Assembly: GCF_000315625.1 (NCBI RefSeq)
Contig: NW_005434614.1
Span: 96,412-160,411, forward strand
Source of the DNA: Guillardia theta CCMP2712
Taxonomy: Eukaryota; Cryptophyceae; Pyrenomonadales; Geminigeraceae
DNA: 64,000 nucleotides
Direction of reading: 5' to 3'
The notes under the pieces were generated by a model that saw only the letters and a list, made by a program, of their open reading frames with translations, did not search any database and was not told the origin of the DNA. Shown in pieces: positions 42,995-55,135 of this stretch (the first letter of the stretch is position 1; each line of letters opens with the position of its first letter). The translations under genes were made by a program, and so were the position numbers.

Positions 42995-45652
42995 CTACTG
43001 CTCGTAGCCTCCCAGGGCCACGTACCCCTCCTTCATGCTCTCATACGCCTTCACCGCTCGCTCCGCCCGCTGCTGCTTCGCCGCCGCCCTCGCCGCCGCC
43101 TGCAACATGAGTGAGACAGTGAGACAGTGAGCGTCAAGAGAGGAAGAGGGGAGAGAGGGTGGGAGAAAGGAGCGGGGGGAGCTGGAGGGAGAAGAGTGAA
43201 GGGAGGAGGAAGGGAGAAGGGAGGAGGAGGCAGGGAAGGGAGATGGAAGAGGAGGAAGGGAAAAGGGGGTTGGGGAGGGAGGGGAAGGCGAAGAACCTTG
43301 TCGAGCGTTGGGTCGATGGAATCATCCTCGATCTCATCGCCTACAGCCAGGCCGAGTTTGCACCAGTTGACGCGACGCTCCTGCAAGAACAGTCAGAAGG
43401 AGGAGGGGAATGGTCATTGGGAACTAGACCCCGCTTCGTTTGGTGAACCTCTCCTCGCGCTCCTCTCCAAGCTCGTGCGAGGCTTGCAAGAGGAGCAGAT
43501 CAAAGACTCAGTACGTGACGTGCTAGTGGAGGCTCAACAGCACGCCACGTCCAAACCGTCAAATCGCTTTTCGTGCTGGCGTTCCAGACTCGTTGGTGCA
43601 GGGGAGGAAAGGGAGAGCGCAAACTTTTCTTGATCATGATGCGAGTTCTGTACAAATATTTCCCCTCAGTGGTGCTCGAGCTTCTCNNNNNNNNNNNNNN
43701 NNNNNNNNNNNNNNNNNNNNNNNNNNNNNNNNNNNNNNNNNNNNNNNNNNNNNNNNNNNNNNNNNNNNNNNNNNNNNNNNNNNNNNNNNNNNNNNNNNNN
43801 NNNNNNNNNNNNNNNNNNNNNNNNNNNNNNNNNNNNNNNNNNNNNNNNNNNNNNNNNNNNNNNNNNNNNNNNNNNNNNNNNNNNNNNNNNNNNNNNNNNN
43901 NNNNNNNNNNNNNNNNNNNNNNNNNNNNNNNNNNNNNNNNNNNNNNNNNNNNNNNNNNNNNNNNNNNNNNNNNNNNNNNNNNNNNNNNNNNNNNNNNNNN
44001 NNNNNNNNNNNNNNNNNNNNNNNNNNNNNNNNNNNNNNNNNNNNNNNNNNNNNNNNNNNNNNNNNNNNNNNNNNNNNNNNNNNNNNNNNNNNNNNNNNNN
44101 NNAGGTGGAGGGGGAATCGGACATTGCTGGCCAGGAACAGGAGGGGAATCGAAGAGGAGCAGCAGGAAGAGGAGGGGAATACGAAGAGGAGGAGCAGGAA
44201 GAGGAGGTGGAATACGAAGAGAGGGAGGGAGGGGGTGGCGGGGGGGGTGGGAGGGAGGAAGGAGGAGGGAGCCAGGGAGGAGGAGGAAGCCACTGACCTC
44301 GCCGATGGCTCCTCCGACAGTAGCAGGGGGTGGGAAAATGTTGTGGGTAGCGAGAGCCATCGGGTAGAAATGAGTCTGCGAGCCAGTGAGGTTAGAGCCG
44401 CATCGCTTCTGCTTCCTCCATCCGCCTCCCTCCCTCCCTCCTCCTCCTCCCTCCCTCCTCCTTCTGCTCCACCACAACCATCATCACCACCACAGCTTTA
44501 TCACCTTCTTGAGGGCACCAGCTCCTTCAGCGACCAGTCGCACCATCTCAATCGCGTTGGGGTCAAAGGGAGACAACTCGACCTTGATGAACAGTCAGAT
44601 TCAACTCGATCCATCCATCCATCCATCCCCCTCCTCCTCTTCCACTGCCTCTCCCTTCCTCCTCCTCCTCCTCCTCCTCCTCTCCCTTCCCCTCCACCTC
44701 ATGTTTGGCTCCTCCCTCGTCCTTGTTCTCCTCCTCTCAACCTCTTTACTTCTCTCCCTCCTCCTACCTTGCCGGTCTCGGCACTGCGGCGGTCACGCCC
44801 ACCGGACGGGGCGAACCACATGCAGGTTCCGCCCAGCGCGAACATCTCGCCAAGCTGCACGTAATGAGCACAAGAATGAGGGCGGGGGAGGAGGAGGAGT
44901 AGGAGGAGGACGGGGGGGTGGAAGGAGGAGAGGGAGGGGGGGGGGGGGGAGGGAGGAGGAGGAGGAGGAACACCTTCTTGAGGGTCTTCTGGTTGTGTCC
45001 CATCTTGGCCATCTTCAGCTCAGGTTCGGAGTCGATGTGCTTCTTGGAGTAGACCTTCCTCGCTCGTCAGCGACTCCAGCTGCAGCTTCTGCTGGGGACT
45101 TACCGTGAGGAGGTTGCAGCCGCGGGAGAAGGGGACGACGATCGCGTCGCGGAGGACTCTCTCACCTGCCCCGGCCGTCAGGTCCCAGCAGGAAGGAGGA
45201 GGGTGTCAAAACTCACCTGCCATGAAGACGATCTGGGAGGCGATCTTGCCGTACTCCGGGCCCAGCTGGTCCTCAAGGCTGGCATAGCTTGTCACGGAAC
45301 AGGGGGGACGAGCAGGGGAGACAACAGGGTGAAGATGCAGTGAGTGTCGCTCTCAGACTGATGGTTGGACAGGAAGACTACGTTCTCCCCAGCCTGTCCC
45401 ATTCATGTCAGACCCTTCGCGGCTCCTCCCAATCCCGCCTCCCGCCGCCTCCCCCCAACTTCTTTCCGCTTCCTCTTCCTCCTCTTCTTTGACCTCCATC
45501 CGCCGGCATTCCACCGCAAATTTTCACCACCTCCTCTACTGTGCTCTTCTTCCCTTGCCCTCTCCCTCTCGTCACCTCGAGTTGCGCCTTGATCTTCTGC
45601 AGGTTGTGTGCTCCGACGATCCTTCGAGCGAGTCACGGCAGGCACAGCAGGG

Positions 45653-45701
<49 letters not shown>

Positions 45702-47157
45702 AAGGTGGGGAGGGAGGAGGAGGAGCATGAGGAGAATTTACTTCGTCTCGTCCCAGTCCACCAGAGGCCTCGTGAAGTCGATTCCGAAGGCCTAACGTAG
45801 CACATGAGGATACCAAACTACACGATCCTGCCACCGTGCCTGCCGCCCAAACTAGCCCCATCTCTTCCAACCTTCTCTCCTTCAATCTCCTCCTCCATCT
45901 TCCTCCTCCCTCCTTACCCCCCTGCTACCTGGTAGTTGAAGAACTGGCTGTCGGAGTGATGATAGTTGTGCGGCTCGTAGTGCTTGCCCGTCACCTGATC
46001 GCTGTCACCACCGAAGGCCAGCTGATTGTCCATCAGAGTCCCGCGTACCTTGTTGTTGCTGTCGAAGTAGTGGGGGCGCTTCCTTTCCTTACGAACCTGC
46101 TCCCTGTCAGCCTCCTCTCCACCACCAGCTGCTCGCACCAGCTCGGTGAGGGTGGCAAAGTAGTCATCGACTGCGAACTTCTTGTCTTCATCCACCTTGG
46201 CGGGGGCCTGACAACAAGAACAAGTCAGGACTACACACACTACCTCGTCCGCAGTTTCGACACCCCTCCCGCCACCCCCTCCACCTACCCCCCGTCACCC
46301 CCCTTTCCCCTTTCCCCCTCTTCCTCCTCCTCCTTCCCCTTCCCTGCTTTCCACCGCTTTCTTTTCCCCTCTGTGCCCACCCCCCACTACACACACACCG
46401 CCCTCACCTCCTCGAACTCCTCCTCTACCCTCTGTCCTTCTTCCTTCCTCTTTCCCCTCTCTTCCTATTCCTTCCCTTTCCCCCCCTCCCCTCCCGCCCG
46501 AAGAAGCACCTTGGATAGCGCATCCTTGTAGTTCTGGCACCAGTTCAAGATGATGTCTCCTGTGAGCTGGTCAGACCTCTCCTCTCCTCGAGTGCAAGCA
46601 CATACCATCACTCTTCAGCAGCTCTCCGTCCGCCACGTACTTCTCGATCTTGAGCAAACATCACCCAAGTAGCATCTCACGGACTCTCTCTCGCACCCTC
46701 TTGTCCAGCGGCATTTCGTCCTTGGGCAGCATGAACTGGCACTCTTCTCGCAGTTGAGTCTGACAAGACCTCGTCAACCCCCTCCTCCTCTCACGTGAGC
46801 CTCCTCCTCTCTCCTCTCCTCCTTCGTCTCCTCCTCCTCTCTCCTCTCCTCCTTCGTCTCCTCCTCCTCTCTCGTCTCCTCCTCCTCCTCTCTCCTCTCC
46901 TCCTCCTCTCTCGTCAACGCTCTACATCACCTGCACGCCGATCTTGCGAGCTGCAGGTCGGAAAGGATTCTCAGTCGAAAGCTTCGCAGCCGGCGACGCC
47001 ACCATGCGAGGGGCGCGGAGGGAGTAGCGAGACTTCTCCGCGCGAGAGAAGGAGGCAACGTTGGCATGGTGAGCTGAAGAAGCTTGTCAGATGGTGCAGC
47101 AAGCGCATGCATCCTCAAACCTGAGAACAGAGACGAGGGGGAGAAGGCCTGAAGCAA
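42995..47157 (-). CDS. Plastid-type glycerol-3-phosphate 1-acyltransferase (GPAT)
   Basis: This soluble stromal enzyme transfers an acyl group from acyl-ACP to sn-1 of glycerol-3-phosphate, the first step of plastid glycerolipid synthesis. Exons, read right to left: AKLSTENPFRPAARKIGVQ (about 46930-47000), TQLREECQFMLPKDEMPLDK (about 46750), ILNWCQNYKDALSKV (about 46540), VDDYFATLTELVRAAGGGEE and HYFDSNNKVRGTLMDNQLAF (about 46170-46010), AFGIDFTRPLVDWDETK (about 45760), then the catalytic block VVFLSNHQSESD (about 45375, the H-x4-D motif). After that come SYASLEDQLGPEYGKIASQI, ERVLRDAIVVPFSRGCNLLT (about 45180-45100), KVYSKKHIDSEPELKMAK, GGTCMWFAPSGGRDRRS (about 44820), THFYPMALATHNIFPPP (about 44360) and, beyond the gap, RRVNWCKLGLAVGDEIEDDS. 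The stop is at 42995-42997. The order matches the plant ATS1 family. The Ns at 43687-44102 lie between exons or cut one. The start exon and targeting leader are uncertain. Confidence 0.88.
43687..44102. other. Assembly gap (416 Ns)
   Basis: A run of N inside the GPAT gene, between the exon encoding THFYPMALATHNIFPPP and the exon encoding RRVNWCKLGLAV. Its flanks are purine-rich repeats, a likely reason for the gap. Any open frame crossing it is artificial. Confidence 1.
45656..45702. repeat. (CAGGAG)n hexanucleotide repeat in a GPAT intron
   Basis: Pure GGAGCA/CAGGAG units on the plus strand between the DWDETK exon and the next GPAT exon. Confidence 0.93.
46793..46916. repeat. CTCCTCCTCTCTCCTCTCCTCCTTCGT repeat in the GPAT first intron
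   Basis: Degenerate tandem CTCCTCCTCTCTCCTCTCCT units with TTCGTCT ends, purely noncoding, between the first two recognised GPAT exons. Confidence 0.88.
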
Positions 47158-49049
47158 ACAGGGTTACAAGGTGAAGATACCCTACCACCGCTCTCTCAGT
47201 CACTGTTGCGGTCGCAGGCAAGCACTCAACACACTCTTCACTACTCTATCTCTGTCTCGTTCTATAACGCAAACTATAAGATGTAAGGCATATCCTGACG
47301 GCTGTCATGACAGGAAGTCCGTTGCACGATTCGAGTCGCTGCTACCCCTCCGTGCTAAAGGTAGAGCGTCTTCTGCACTCTCCTTTTTTCATTATCCTCT
47401 TTCTTTCGTTTCGTTCAGTAGCTTCTATTCCTTATCCCCATCCTCAGGTTCTGCTGACACCCTCGGTGCAAGCAAACAGCTCCATCAGGGATCCTGGAGT
47501 GTTCATCGCCTGACTTGCTTCTGCTCTATCTCATAATTCCAGCAGAGCTGCAACATCAACGACTTCCTCTCTCTTTCCACTCTTCATCTTCTACCTTTCG
47601 TCCTCTCTCTTATCCTCCTCCTCCTCCTCCTCCTCCTCTTACCTCTGCCGCCATGGCCATGGCCATAGCCATAGCCACCTTCCAGGAGGCCATGATCGCA
47701 ACCAGACCACCCCCACCCCTCGGACCGCATCAAATTCGAGCCTACCCCTCCTGGATTGTTTATGCCTCAAGTCCCGAATGTCGGGATCACCCTGACCCCC
47801 AAGTTTTAGGGCAAAACCACCCCTACAATAGATACTTGCTTTCTCTTACCAAACTACAACTACCCCTACCCCACTCCATCAGAGCTTTTTGCTGGCAACT
47901 GACCCCTGCTTGCGAACTCGAATACCCCCACCCTCATATCCAGCTTCAACCCACCCGACCCTAAGGGGGTGGGTTATTTGGACCCGGAGCTGCCGGGCCC
48001 GGGCATGAATCGGCCGCCGGCCCGGGGAACTTTCCGAATAAATAACCGTCGAATAACGGTCTGGTAGGTCAATATCCCGGCAGCTGCGACACCCCTGTTT
48101 TCCGGTTATCACCGATCTGTAACCGTCATAACGGCCATTATGTCCCTTTGACCGGAGTCACTCTGAACCTTGTCTTGTTCCGAGTGGGGGGTGGGTACCC
48201 ACATGTAGGTGGTGGGCCGCTGATATCCCAGATACTACTAGCGGAAATATGGGGGTGAAGACAGGGGAACATGGGGGTGTCAAGTTTTGTCGGCTTGATA
48301 AGATAGGGTGGGGTACTAGGCAAAGAAGGATAAAACTAGGCAGGGGTGAGAGGGGTTTGATACCCAATGAAAGCGATACCGCTGTCGTAGTGTGGCCACA
48401 AAGAGTGTAGAAGAGGAGGGGAGGAGGATGAACGAGGGAGGAGAGGAGTAGAAGAAGTAGGTAGAGGACGGGGATGAGGGAAGACTCATATGATTATGTT
48501 GAGGAGATTTCACGAGATGAGGGTACAGGCAGAGAAAATTGTAGCATGAAATCGATTTAAGATTTTTTCAAGACAAGGAGACATGGACATAGCGCAGGTT
48601 CGACACAGCACAAGGGAAGAAGCTTTGATTCAGTGTGTGGAAGAATTTTCGTAACGAGAGAATCAGAGATCTCCCGAAGAAGGAATCAGAGGTCCGGGCA
48701 TAGGATTTCAAGAAATGATGAATGGATGAGTTACTAGAGTTGAAAGAGTGGAATACAAGTCATCCTCAGACTTGGATGAGAGGGCTTCAGGTGAGGCAGA
48801 ATAGATGACAACAAAGAAAGAGAAAGTATGGGTTGTCTCTTGAGGAACAAGTCTCGTCCCTCAAACCTTATGTTTGGTTGACTGGAGTCCTGAGACGACG
48901 AAGGGGACAAAATCGCGTTCAACCCTCCGTATCCTGACACTCGACATGGTTGCAGGAGATAGGAGGCGCGGTGAAGCAGAGCATGAATGTTTGAGATGTC
49001 TTGGGAATGTTGATCTCAATGAGCTATTGAGACCTCCCCGCCTCTTACA
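47158..49049. other. Intergenic: TACCCC tract, short GC island, AACCGTTA-like words
   Basis: Head-to-head space between GPAT and the cNMP-kinase gene. 47600-47640 is CCT-rich, and 47700-47960 is full of CACCCC/TACCCC words. 47985-48020 is a short GC island (GAGCTGCCGGGCCCGGGC). 48030-48140 repeats TAACCGT and ATAACGG words. 48185-48320 has GGGGTGGGTA words. 48500-49050 is AT-richer without a recognisable gene; the kinase promoter and 5' UTR should be here. Confidence 0.5.
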
Positions 49050-52000
49050 ATGAACAGGTTGCAACTTGACGACCGGTCGCACGCGAAGAGCGGCTACCAG
49101 TCCGCTCGACCCAACCATGTACAGACGGATCTTGTCCCCAGCCCCTCGCATCGGTCTGCTCCCCGTCGACTCTCGTCGGATAAGATCTTCCAGGAAATCC
49201 TCAAGCCGCAAGACAACGACAGCCCTAAGGGCGAGAATGCTGCCAAGACTGAGAACAAGCGGTTCTGGCCACAGAGCATCTACACCTTCGATGTGACGAA
49301 GTTCCTTCGATTCCTGCGGAAGGTGAAGAGAAGAATAGAAGTGGATGTCGACAAGGCACAGCTGTCTGTGTACGACCCTGAGACCGACGTGTTGAAAAAG
49401 AGAATTGTGATCTCTGAGATCTGGGGAATGACTTCAGGAGACAAGAACAGCCCGAACAAGCTGATCATCCGACTTAGCAACGAGCATAGCGACATAGAGT
49501 GCGAGTTCATCTCCACTGAGCAGAAGATGCTCTTCATTACTTTGATCCGTGACCTGAACCTTCCGTCGAAGAGAAAGTCGTCAGACGCCAAGGAGACAAG
49601 CACCCTCGGTATCTGGCCTGACGCCTCGACGCGGCAGAGCTTCTTGAGCCTCGGGCTGCTTCGAAAGGTTGACCCGCAGGTCATCCAGCAGATCGAATCG
49701 CTCTTGAAGCCGCGGGTCTTTGCTAAGGGACATACGATCGCGAGGCATGGAGCTGCCTGTACGCACCTTTACTTCCTCATGAGCGGGAGCGTCTCGTGCT
49801 ATGGCCCCGACGGTCGTAGAATGGCCGACAAGGGTAGGGGAGAGTTCCTCGGGTCCGCGGAGCTCATGGCGAATGCCGCTGCTCGGTTTCAAGAGATGCA
49901 GGGCAAGGTGAGAGCGTGACAGTGTAGGAGAGGGAGCGAGCAAGGAGTTGCAGGCGAGGAGATGAGCAGCATGACGATCGCGTTGCACGAGGCAGGAGGG
50001 AGAAAGAGAGGAAGGGGGGTGAGGGAGGGAGGGAAGAAGCTCACGGGAGGATGGCAGGTGATGCTCTCAACAGCGTTCAGCTCGACCGTTGTTTGCAACT
50101 CAGACTGTGAGGCGATGGAGCTGCGACTGGAAGCCCTGCTGCCCGTCCTGTGTTCTTGCGACCCCCTCTACGAGAACTTGTACGCGATCGCCACTGCTAG
50201 AGCATCGGTAGCTGCGCCTTATTTCATCCCCGAGTTGCTCTCTTTGGCTTGACTGGCGAGCAGGTCCGAGGGATCAAATTCTCCCAATTGAAGGAGGCAG
50301 CGGAGGATCTGGAGCAGGAGACGCTCACTTTCGACCAGCTCACGCAGAAGCAGAAGATGAGGTTGCGAGCTGCAGGTCTGTTGCCAAACACTTGTGCTCC
50401 TTCCTCGCGAGCTCTTCCCCTCTAAGAACTCCTCCTCCTCTTCCCTCTTTTGTCCTTCTCCTCCAATACCTCCGGTGTTGTCCTCAATCAGTATGTGACA
50501 GCCTTGTAGGCATGACGGAAGAAGACGTCATGGAGAACCCAGAGCTCGTCCTGCAGATCCTGAGAACCAACGAAGGTCTGGACACTGAGGCCCTCAGGTA
50601 CCTGTGCAACTGCAAGGTAGGAGCTGACGCGTTTGCAGGACCTTCCAGCTCTTCAGGATGGTGGACAAGCCAACCTTGACAAGAATCGCCAACCAGCTGA
50701 GGCCCAGGTGGGGAGGAGGAAGAGGAGGGAGGAGGGAGGGAGGAGGAGGAGGAGGAGGGATGAGGAGTTGGGTGGGGTGGGGAGAGGTGGAGATGGCCCT
50801 GAAGGTATCGTGCAGGCGGTTCAATGCTGGAGAGTACGTGCTGAGAGCGGGAGACCCTGGAGACTCTATGTTCTTCATCAACTCGGGCAGAGTTGCTGCC
50901 GTGGTCAACGGTCACGAACTGGAACCAATGAGGATGGGTCAATTTTTCGGGGAGATCGCACTTGTCTCCCACTGTGCGCAATATATGGGACAGTCAGGGT
51001 AAGTGAAGAGAAGGGAAGTAGAGGAGGAGGGAGGAGGAAAGGGGAGGGGGGAAGGGAAGAAGGGAGGAGGGACGTTGGGAAAAGACCCTCAGGGAGGGGA
51101 GAAGAAGTAAGATGAGGTGGAAAAGAGTTGAACTGACTTTTAATTCTTTGCAGTTTTGTGATCGCAAAGCGAACAGCAGATGTTGTCTGCAAGGAGAGCT
51201 GCGATCTCCTCGAGCTCCATAAGGATGTCGTCATCGCCATCCTCGACTCCGCGCCCAAGCTCAAGTCCACCTTCTTCCAGGTCTTCGCGCAGCCGCGGGA
51301 GGCAGCCGGCTGACGTCCCACACAGGCGCTGAAGGAGATGGCTGAAAAACGCTTGTCTCGAGACGAGCAATCAGGTGGACTTGTCCAGTGGCCGCCCCCT
51401 CTCTGACTCTCCTTCCTCAGGCGACGTCAGGAAGTCCACCAGGATGATCAACTACTCGTTCAATACAAACTCCACCTCATGCCAGAGCTCGCCTGCTCAG
51501 ACGCCGCTCTCTAACGCCATGTTCAGTCCTCTTGGAGGAAGGAGGGTGCCTCCTATGTCGGACTCTGACATTGGTTCCCCGCGCACGCAAGCCATGTTCT
51601 CTCCTCGTGCTCTGGACTCGCCCAATTCGCCCGCTCGGTCGGGAGATCTCCGATATGCAGAATTCAACTCGCAGAAGAAGGCGCCGCCTCCCATCAACGG
51701 AGCAGACGGTCCCTTGCGCTTCCAACCTCTTGCTCTCCCTCAACCCTTTGCAGGAAACTTGACGCTGCAGAAGCTGCCGACGCAGAAGCAGTTCACTGCT
51801 GTGGCCTCTTCCAAGTGAATTGCAACAATGGGGAAGACGAGGACTGACGTCTCGTGCTCTAGGGCGAAGATCAAGAACGGCGTCGACCCCCGTAAGCATT
51901 GGGACACCCTGCAAAAGCTGGCCAAGGGGTCGAGCGGAGCTGTTTATCTGGGACAGCCAAAGGAGAAGGCGCTGAGAGATGTAAGGGTTCTTCGCCATCT

Positions 52001-53662
52001 TCTTTCACCCTCCTCCTCCTTCTCCCTCCCCTTCCCCTTCCACTCTCCTCTCCCTCTCCTCTCCCTCTCTCTCTTCCTTCTCCTTCTCATCGTTTGCTCA
52101 GCGATGGCCGCGAGTGGCGATCAAGAAGTTCGCCATGAACGAGGAGACGGAGCTGGAGGAGCTCGAGAACGAGATTCAGATCATGAGCGTCAGCAGCCAC
52201 CCCAACCTCGTCGAGTACATCGATGCCTACAACTGGTCTGGACGTCTGGGAGGAACCAAAGTCTGGGTCGTCATGGAGGCGATGCAGTATGGGGCCATGA
52301 ACGAGATCCTGGAGAAGTGAGTCGAGGAGGACGATGGGCAGGAGTTGGAGGGGAGGCTGACGTCAACGGCAGGGGATGGAAGTCTTGGTACGGCGGGGAG
52401 GGGAAGAGCGCACAGCACGAGTCTCTCATCGCGTACATGATGAGGGAGACGTTCCAAGGGCTGGCATACCTCCACTCCTTCAGCCGCATCCATCGCGACA
52501 TCAAGAGCGACAACATCCTCGTCGGGGCCGGCGGGACTGTCAAGATCGCAGACTTTGGGTTCTGCGTGCAGCTCACCAAAGAGAACCAGTCGCGCTCCTC
52601 CGTGCTCGGGACTCCTTACTGGGTGAGGAGGCGAGGAAGGGGGAAAGCAGTAGAAGGGTGGGGGAGAGAGGAGGAAAGGAGGGAGAAGACAGAGAGGGGA
52701 ATGGAATGTGACGAAATGGAGAGAGCAGGGAGAGGGAGAGAGGAGAGGAGGAGGTGGACAGAGAGGAGGGACAGGGACGAGGACTGTTGACGCTGATGCT
52801 CGCAGATGGCGCCTGAGGTCATCCGAGAGAAGCCTTACACCACCAAGGTGCTCAACGATCATCCAGACGTTCATCCTTTCCCTCCTACTCTTCCTGTAAG
52901 TTGTTCATCCCCGTGTGACGAAGCGGCAGGTGGACGTCTGGTCGACGGGCGTCGTTTTGCGAGAATGCGCACAGAAGAATCCGTGAGAACGATGGGAGGG
53001 AAGGGGGGAGTGAGGAAGTGGAAGAAGCGGAGGGAGGGGAGAGAGAGAAAGAGAAGAGGAGAGAGGAGGGGGAGAGAGGTAATGATGTGCATGTCAGACC
53101 ATACTTCACGGAGACGGTCTTCCGCGCCATGTACCTCATCTCGACCAAGGTGCTCCTCCTCTTACTGCCGCGTCCCTTCGCTACCCCCGTTCGCTCATTC
53201 TCTTCTCCTCTCACTGACTGTGCTAAGGGCATTCCGGGGCTCGACAACCCTGGGCGTTGGAGCAAGGATCTGATAAGGTGATAAAATACAATGGAGGCGA
53301 TGGAGCTGACGAGAGTGTATTCAGCTTCGACAAGGCTTGTCTGCAAGTACAAACTTCGCTTCTCCTCCCTTGTCTTGTGTAACTTCTCTCCAGGTGGACG
53401 TCAAACATCGCATGTCCAGCGCCGAAGCGCTCGATCATCCGTAAAATTCCCTACCTCATCTCCATTCACCTCTTCCTCATCACATCCTCATCTCAGGTTC
53501 CTTTCCAAGGCGTGCGATGCTGCATTCTTCGAGCAGGTCAACCGTGAGAGCGAGTCAAGTCAAGCTGATGGCTTGGCAGATGATCATCAAGTGCTCCAAG
53601 GGGGAGAAGAACAAGAAGACAACGCTGTGAACGAGAGGGAAATGGCAGTTAAAGACCCTTAA
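49050..53662 (+). CDS. Cyclic-nucleotide-binding domain protein fused to a STE20/PAK-type protein kinase
   Basis: Starts MNRLQLDDRSHAKSGYQ. A PH-like segment follows (FDVTKFLRFLRKVKRRIEVD, then SDIECEFISTEQKMLFITLI). Next is a degenerate first cNMP-binding domain (FAKGHTIARHGAACTHLYFL, FLGSAELMANAAARFQ). The second is better conserved (FNAGEYVLRAGDPGDSMFFI, FFGEIALVSH, then RTADV after an intron). The apparent stop at 51816 lies inside a 48-bp GT-AG intron (51815-51862); splicing gives ASSK-AKIKNGVDPRKHW in frame. The kinase then begins: LAKGSSGAVYLGQ (Gly loop), VAIKKF (ATP Lys), HRDIKSDNILV (catalytic loop), DFGFCVQL, GTPYWMAPEVI, VDVWSTGV and PYFTETVFRAMYLISTKGIP, and ends DVKHRMSSAEALDHPFLSKA before an acidic tail and stop at 53660-53662. 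HRDIKSDN with GTPYWMAPEVI is STE20/PAK type, not the AGC type found in PKG. Probably a cAMP- or cGMP-controlled kinase (inference). Confidence 0.83.
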
Positions 53663-54145
53663 ACCTCCCCCTCCTCGTCCTCCTCCATATCCTCTGGCTT
53701 CTCAGCAGTGCTCTGCTCGACGAGAAACTGCCGCAACGTCTTGTTCTCAGCAGGACAGAGGTCAGCTGCTGTCTGTCCGGCTTGGTTCTTCCTTTTGGCA
53801 TCAGCTCCATGGCTGCATCGCACACGCGTCACTGGTAGCAAGCGACAACAACAGCCCGCACCTGACAAGCATCTTGCACGCAGGCTCCCGCGAGTTCAGT
53901 GCAGCGAGATGCAGGGCAGTGTTCCCTAACTTCGTCTGAGCGTTCTTATCGCAATCCTTCTGAGCGAGGATGTACTGCATGACCTCCACGTGACCATTGG
54001 CCGCGCACATGTGGAGAGGAGTGTGTCCTTGCGAGCTCTGGGCGTTGATATCAACGGGGTCGAGCCACTTGATCTGTTCTATGCATCTCTTGAGGCGCTT
54101 GGCATCTCCATCTCTAGCTGCTGTATGCAGAGGAGTCCAGCCCAT
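53659..54145 (-). CDS. Ankyrin-repeat protein
   Basis: Starts at the latest at MGWTPLHTAARDGDAKRL (54145); an upstream exon is possible because the acceptor-like TTCAAG lies just before the Met. Ankyrin repeats: GWTPLHTAARDGDAKRLKRC, GHTPLHMCAANGHVEVMQYI and GNTALHLAALNSREPACKML. A 47-bp GT-AG intron (about 53822-53868) joins KMLV to SHGADAKRKNQAGQTAADLC. The acidic C-terminus (AEKPEDMEEDEEGEV) ends at a TAA whose complement overlaps the kinase stop on the other strand (shared TTAA, 4-bp overlap). This is a protein-interaction module of about 145 residues with no other domain; the specific partner is unknown. Confidence 0.78.
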
Positions 54146-55135
54146 GACTTGAAGACTCGAGGGTTCACAGTGCGGGTTCAGACACGATGTTGCATTCTTG
54201 TAGCACAGATGCCTCTGCCAGACAACCAATCAGACGATCAGCGGGAAAATGCAAGGGTATGGTGAGAGAATAGTGACTAGCAAGGACTGCAGCATCCATA
54301 CAACAAGAGGTTGTATGGGGCGCAGAACAAAACTGAGAGGATAGCCAAACAGGTTTGAGAATGAAAAAGTCGCCATGGAGAGAACATGAGGAGAAGGATG
54401 GCATCAGAAGCTGCATTGTCTGACTTAGCAGGTGCAGGAGAAGGAGATTCATAAGATGGAAGAAAATGCGAGGGAAAAATTCTTGGGAGGGGGAGGACGA
54501 GGATGAGAGCAAGAACGAGAGGAAGGGAGAACAGGAGGGGTGGAGAAGAGCAGGAGAGAAGGATTAGGATCAGGATCAGGATCAAGATATGGTCAGATGG
54601 AGGGGAGGGAGGGAGGACAGCAGGGAAGCTCAGGAGAGAGGTCAGGAGAGAGGGAGGTCAGAACAAGGACTAGAACCAGGCCACACCCAGAAGGACAAGG
54701 AGAGGTAGAAGACGAGAAAGAGGAGGAAGAGGATGATGTATCAGAGTATATGAAGAGGAAGGAATGAGTGTTGTGCTCGTTGTTGCTGCTCCTCTTCAGT
54801 TCAGAGCATGCGCTCTTCCCGCCATGCAAGAAATCAAAAACAAGGAACAGGTTCTGGGGGAATAGACCCTGAGTTATGGGGGTGGGGGTGGGGTGGGGTG
54901 GGGTAATCTTAAGTAGCTAGGGGGGTGATTAACACTCTGGTAAGGGGTCCAGGTTGAAAAGTGAGGGGTTAAATACCCCATTGATGGGGCTTCTCTTAGG
55001 GGGTAGGGGAGTAATGGGGGTGGGTAGTGGGTCAGACGGTTGCCTTGACTGGCACAACAGCAGCAGACGGTTGTACATTGAACGGTTACCGTTACACAAT
55101 TAGGAATCAAACGGTTACAGATATTAACGGTCGAA
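54146..55135. other. Intergenic: purine-rich block, GGGGTGGG tract, ACGGTTA words
   Basis: 54480-54770 is purine-rich (GAGGA, GATCAGGATCAGGATCAGGA). 54855-55035 is dominated by GGGGTGGGG/GGGGTA words. 55035-55135 repeats ACGGTTAC/ACGGTTG about five times up to the stop of the TPR gene. No recognisable gene. Confidence 0.5.

Noticed and set aside
43500-44864. Long open frames crossing the N block on both strands
   Set aside because: Ns are read as open codons. Real coding there is the minus-strand GPAT exons on either side.
51828-52790. Separate kinase gene starting at the ATG at 51828
   Set aside because: That ATG lies within a 48-bp GT-AG segment whose removal joins the upstream frame to the kinase in phase; the Met-led peptide before the kinase has no family resemblance. 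Kept as a remote alternative.
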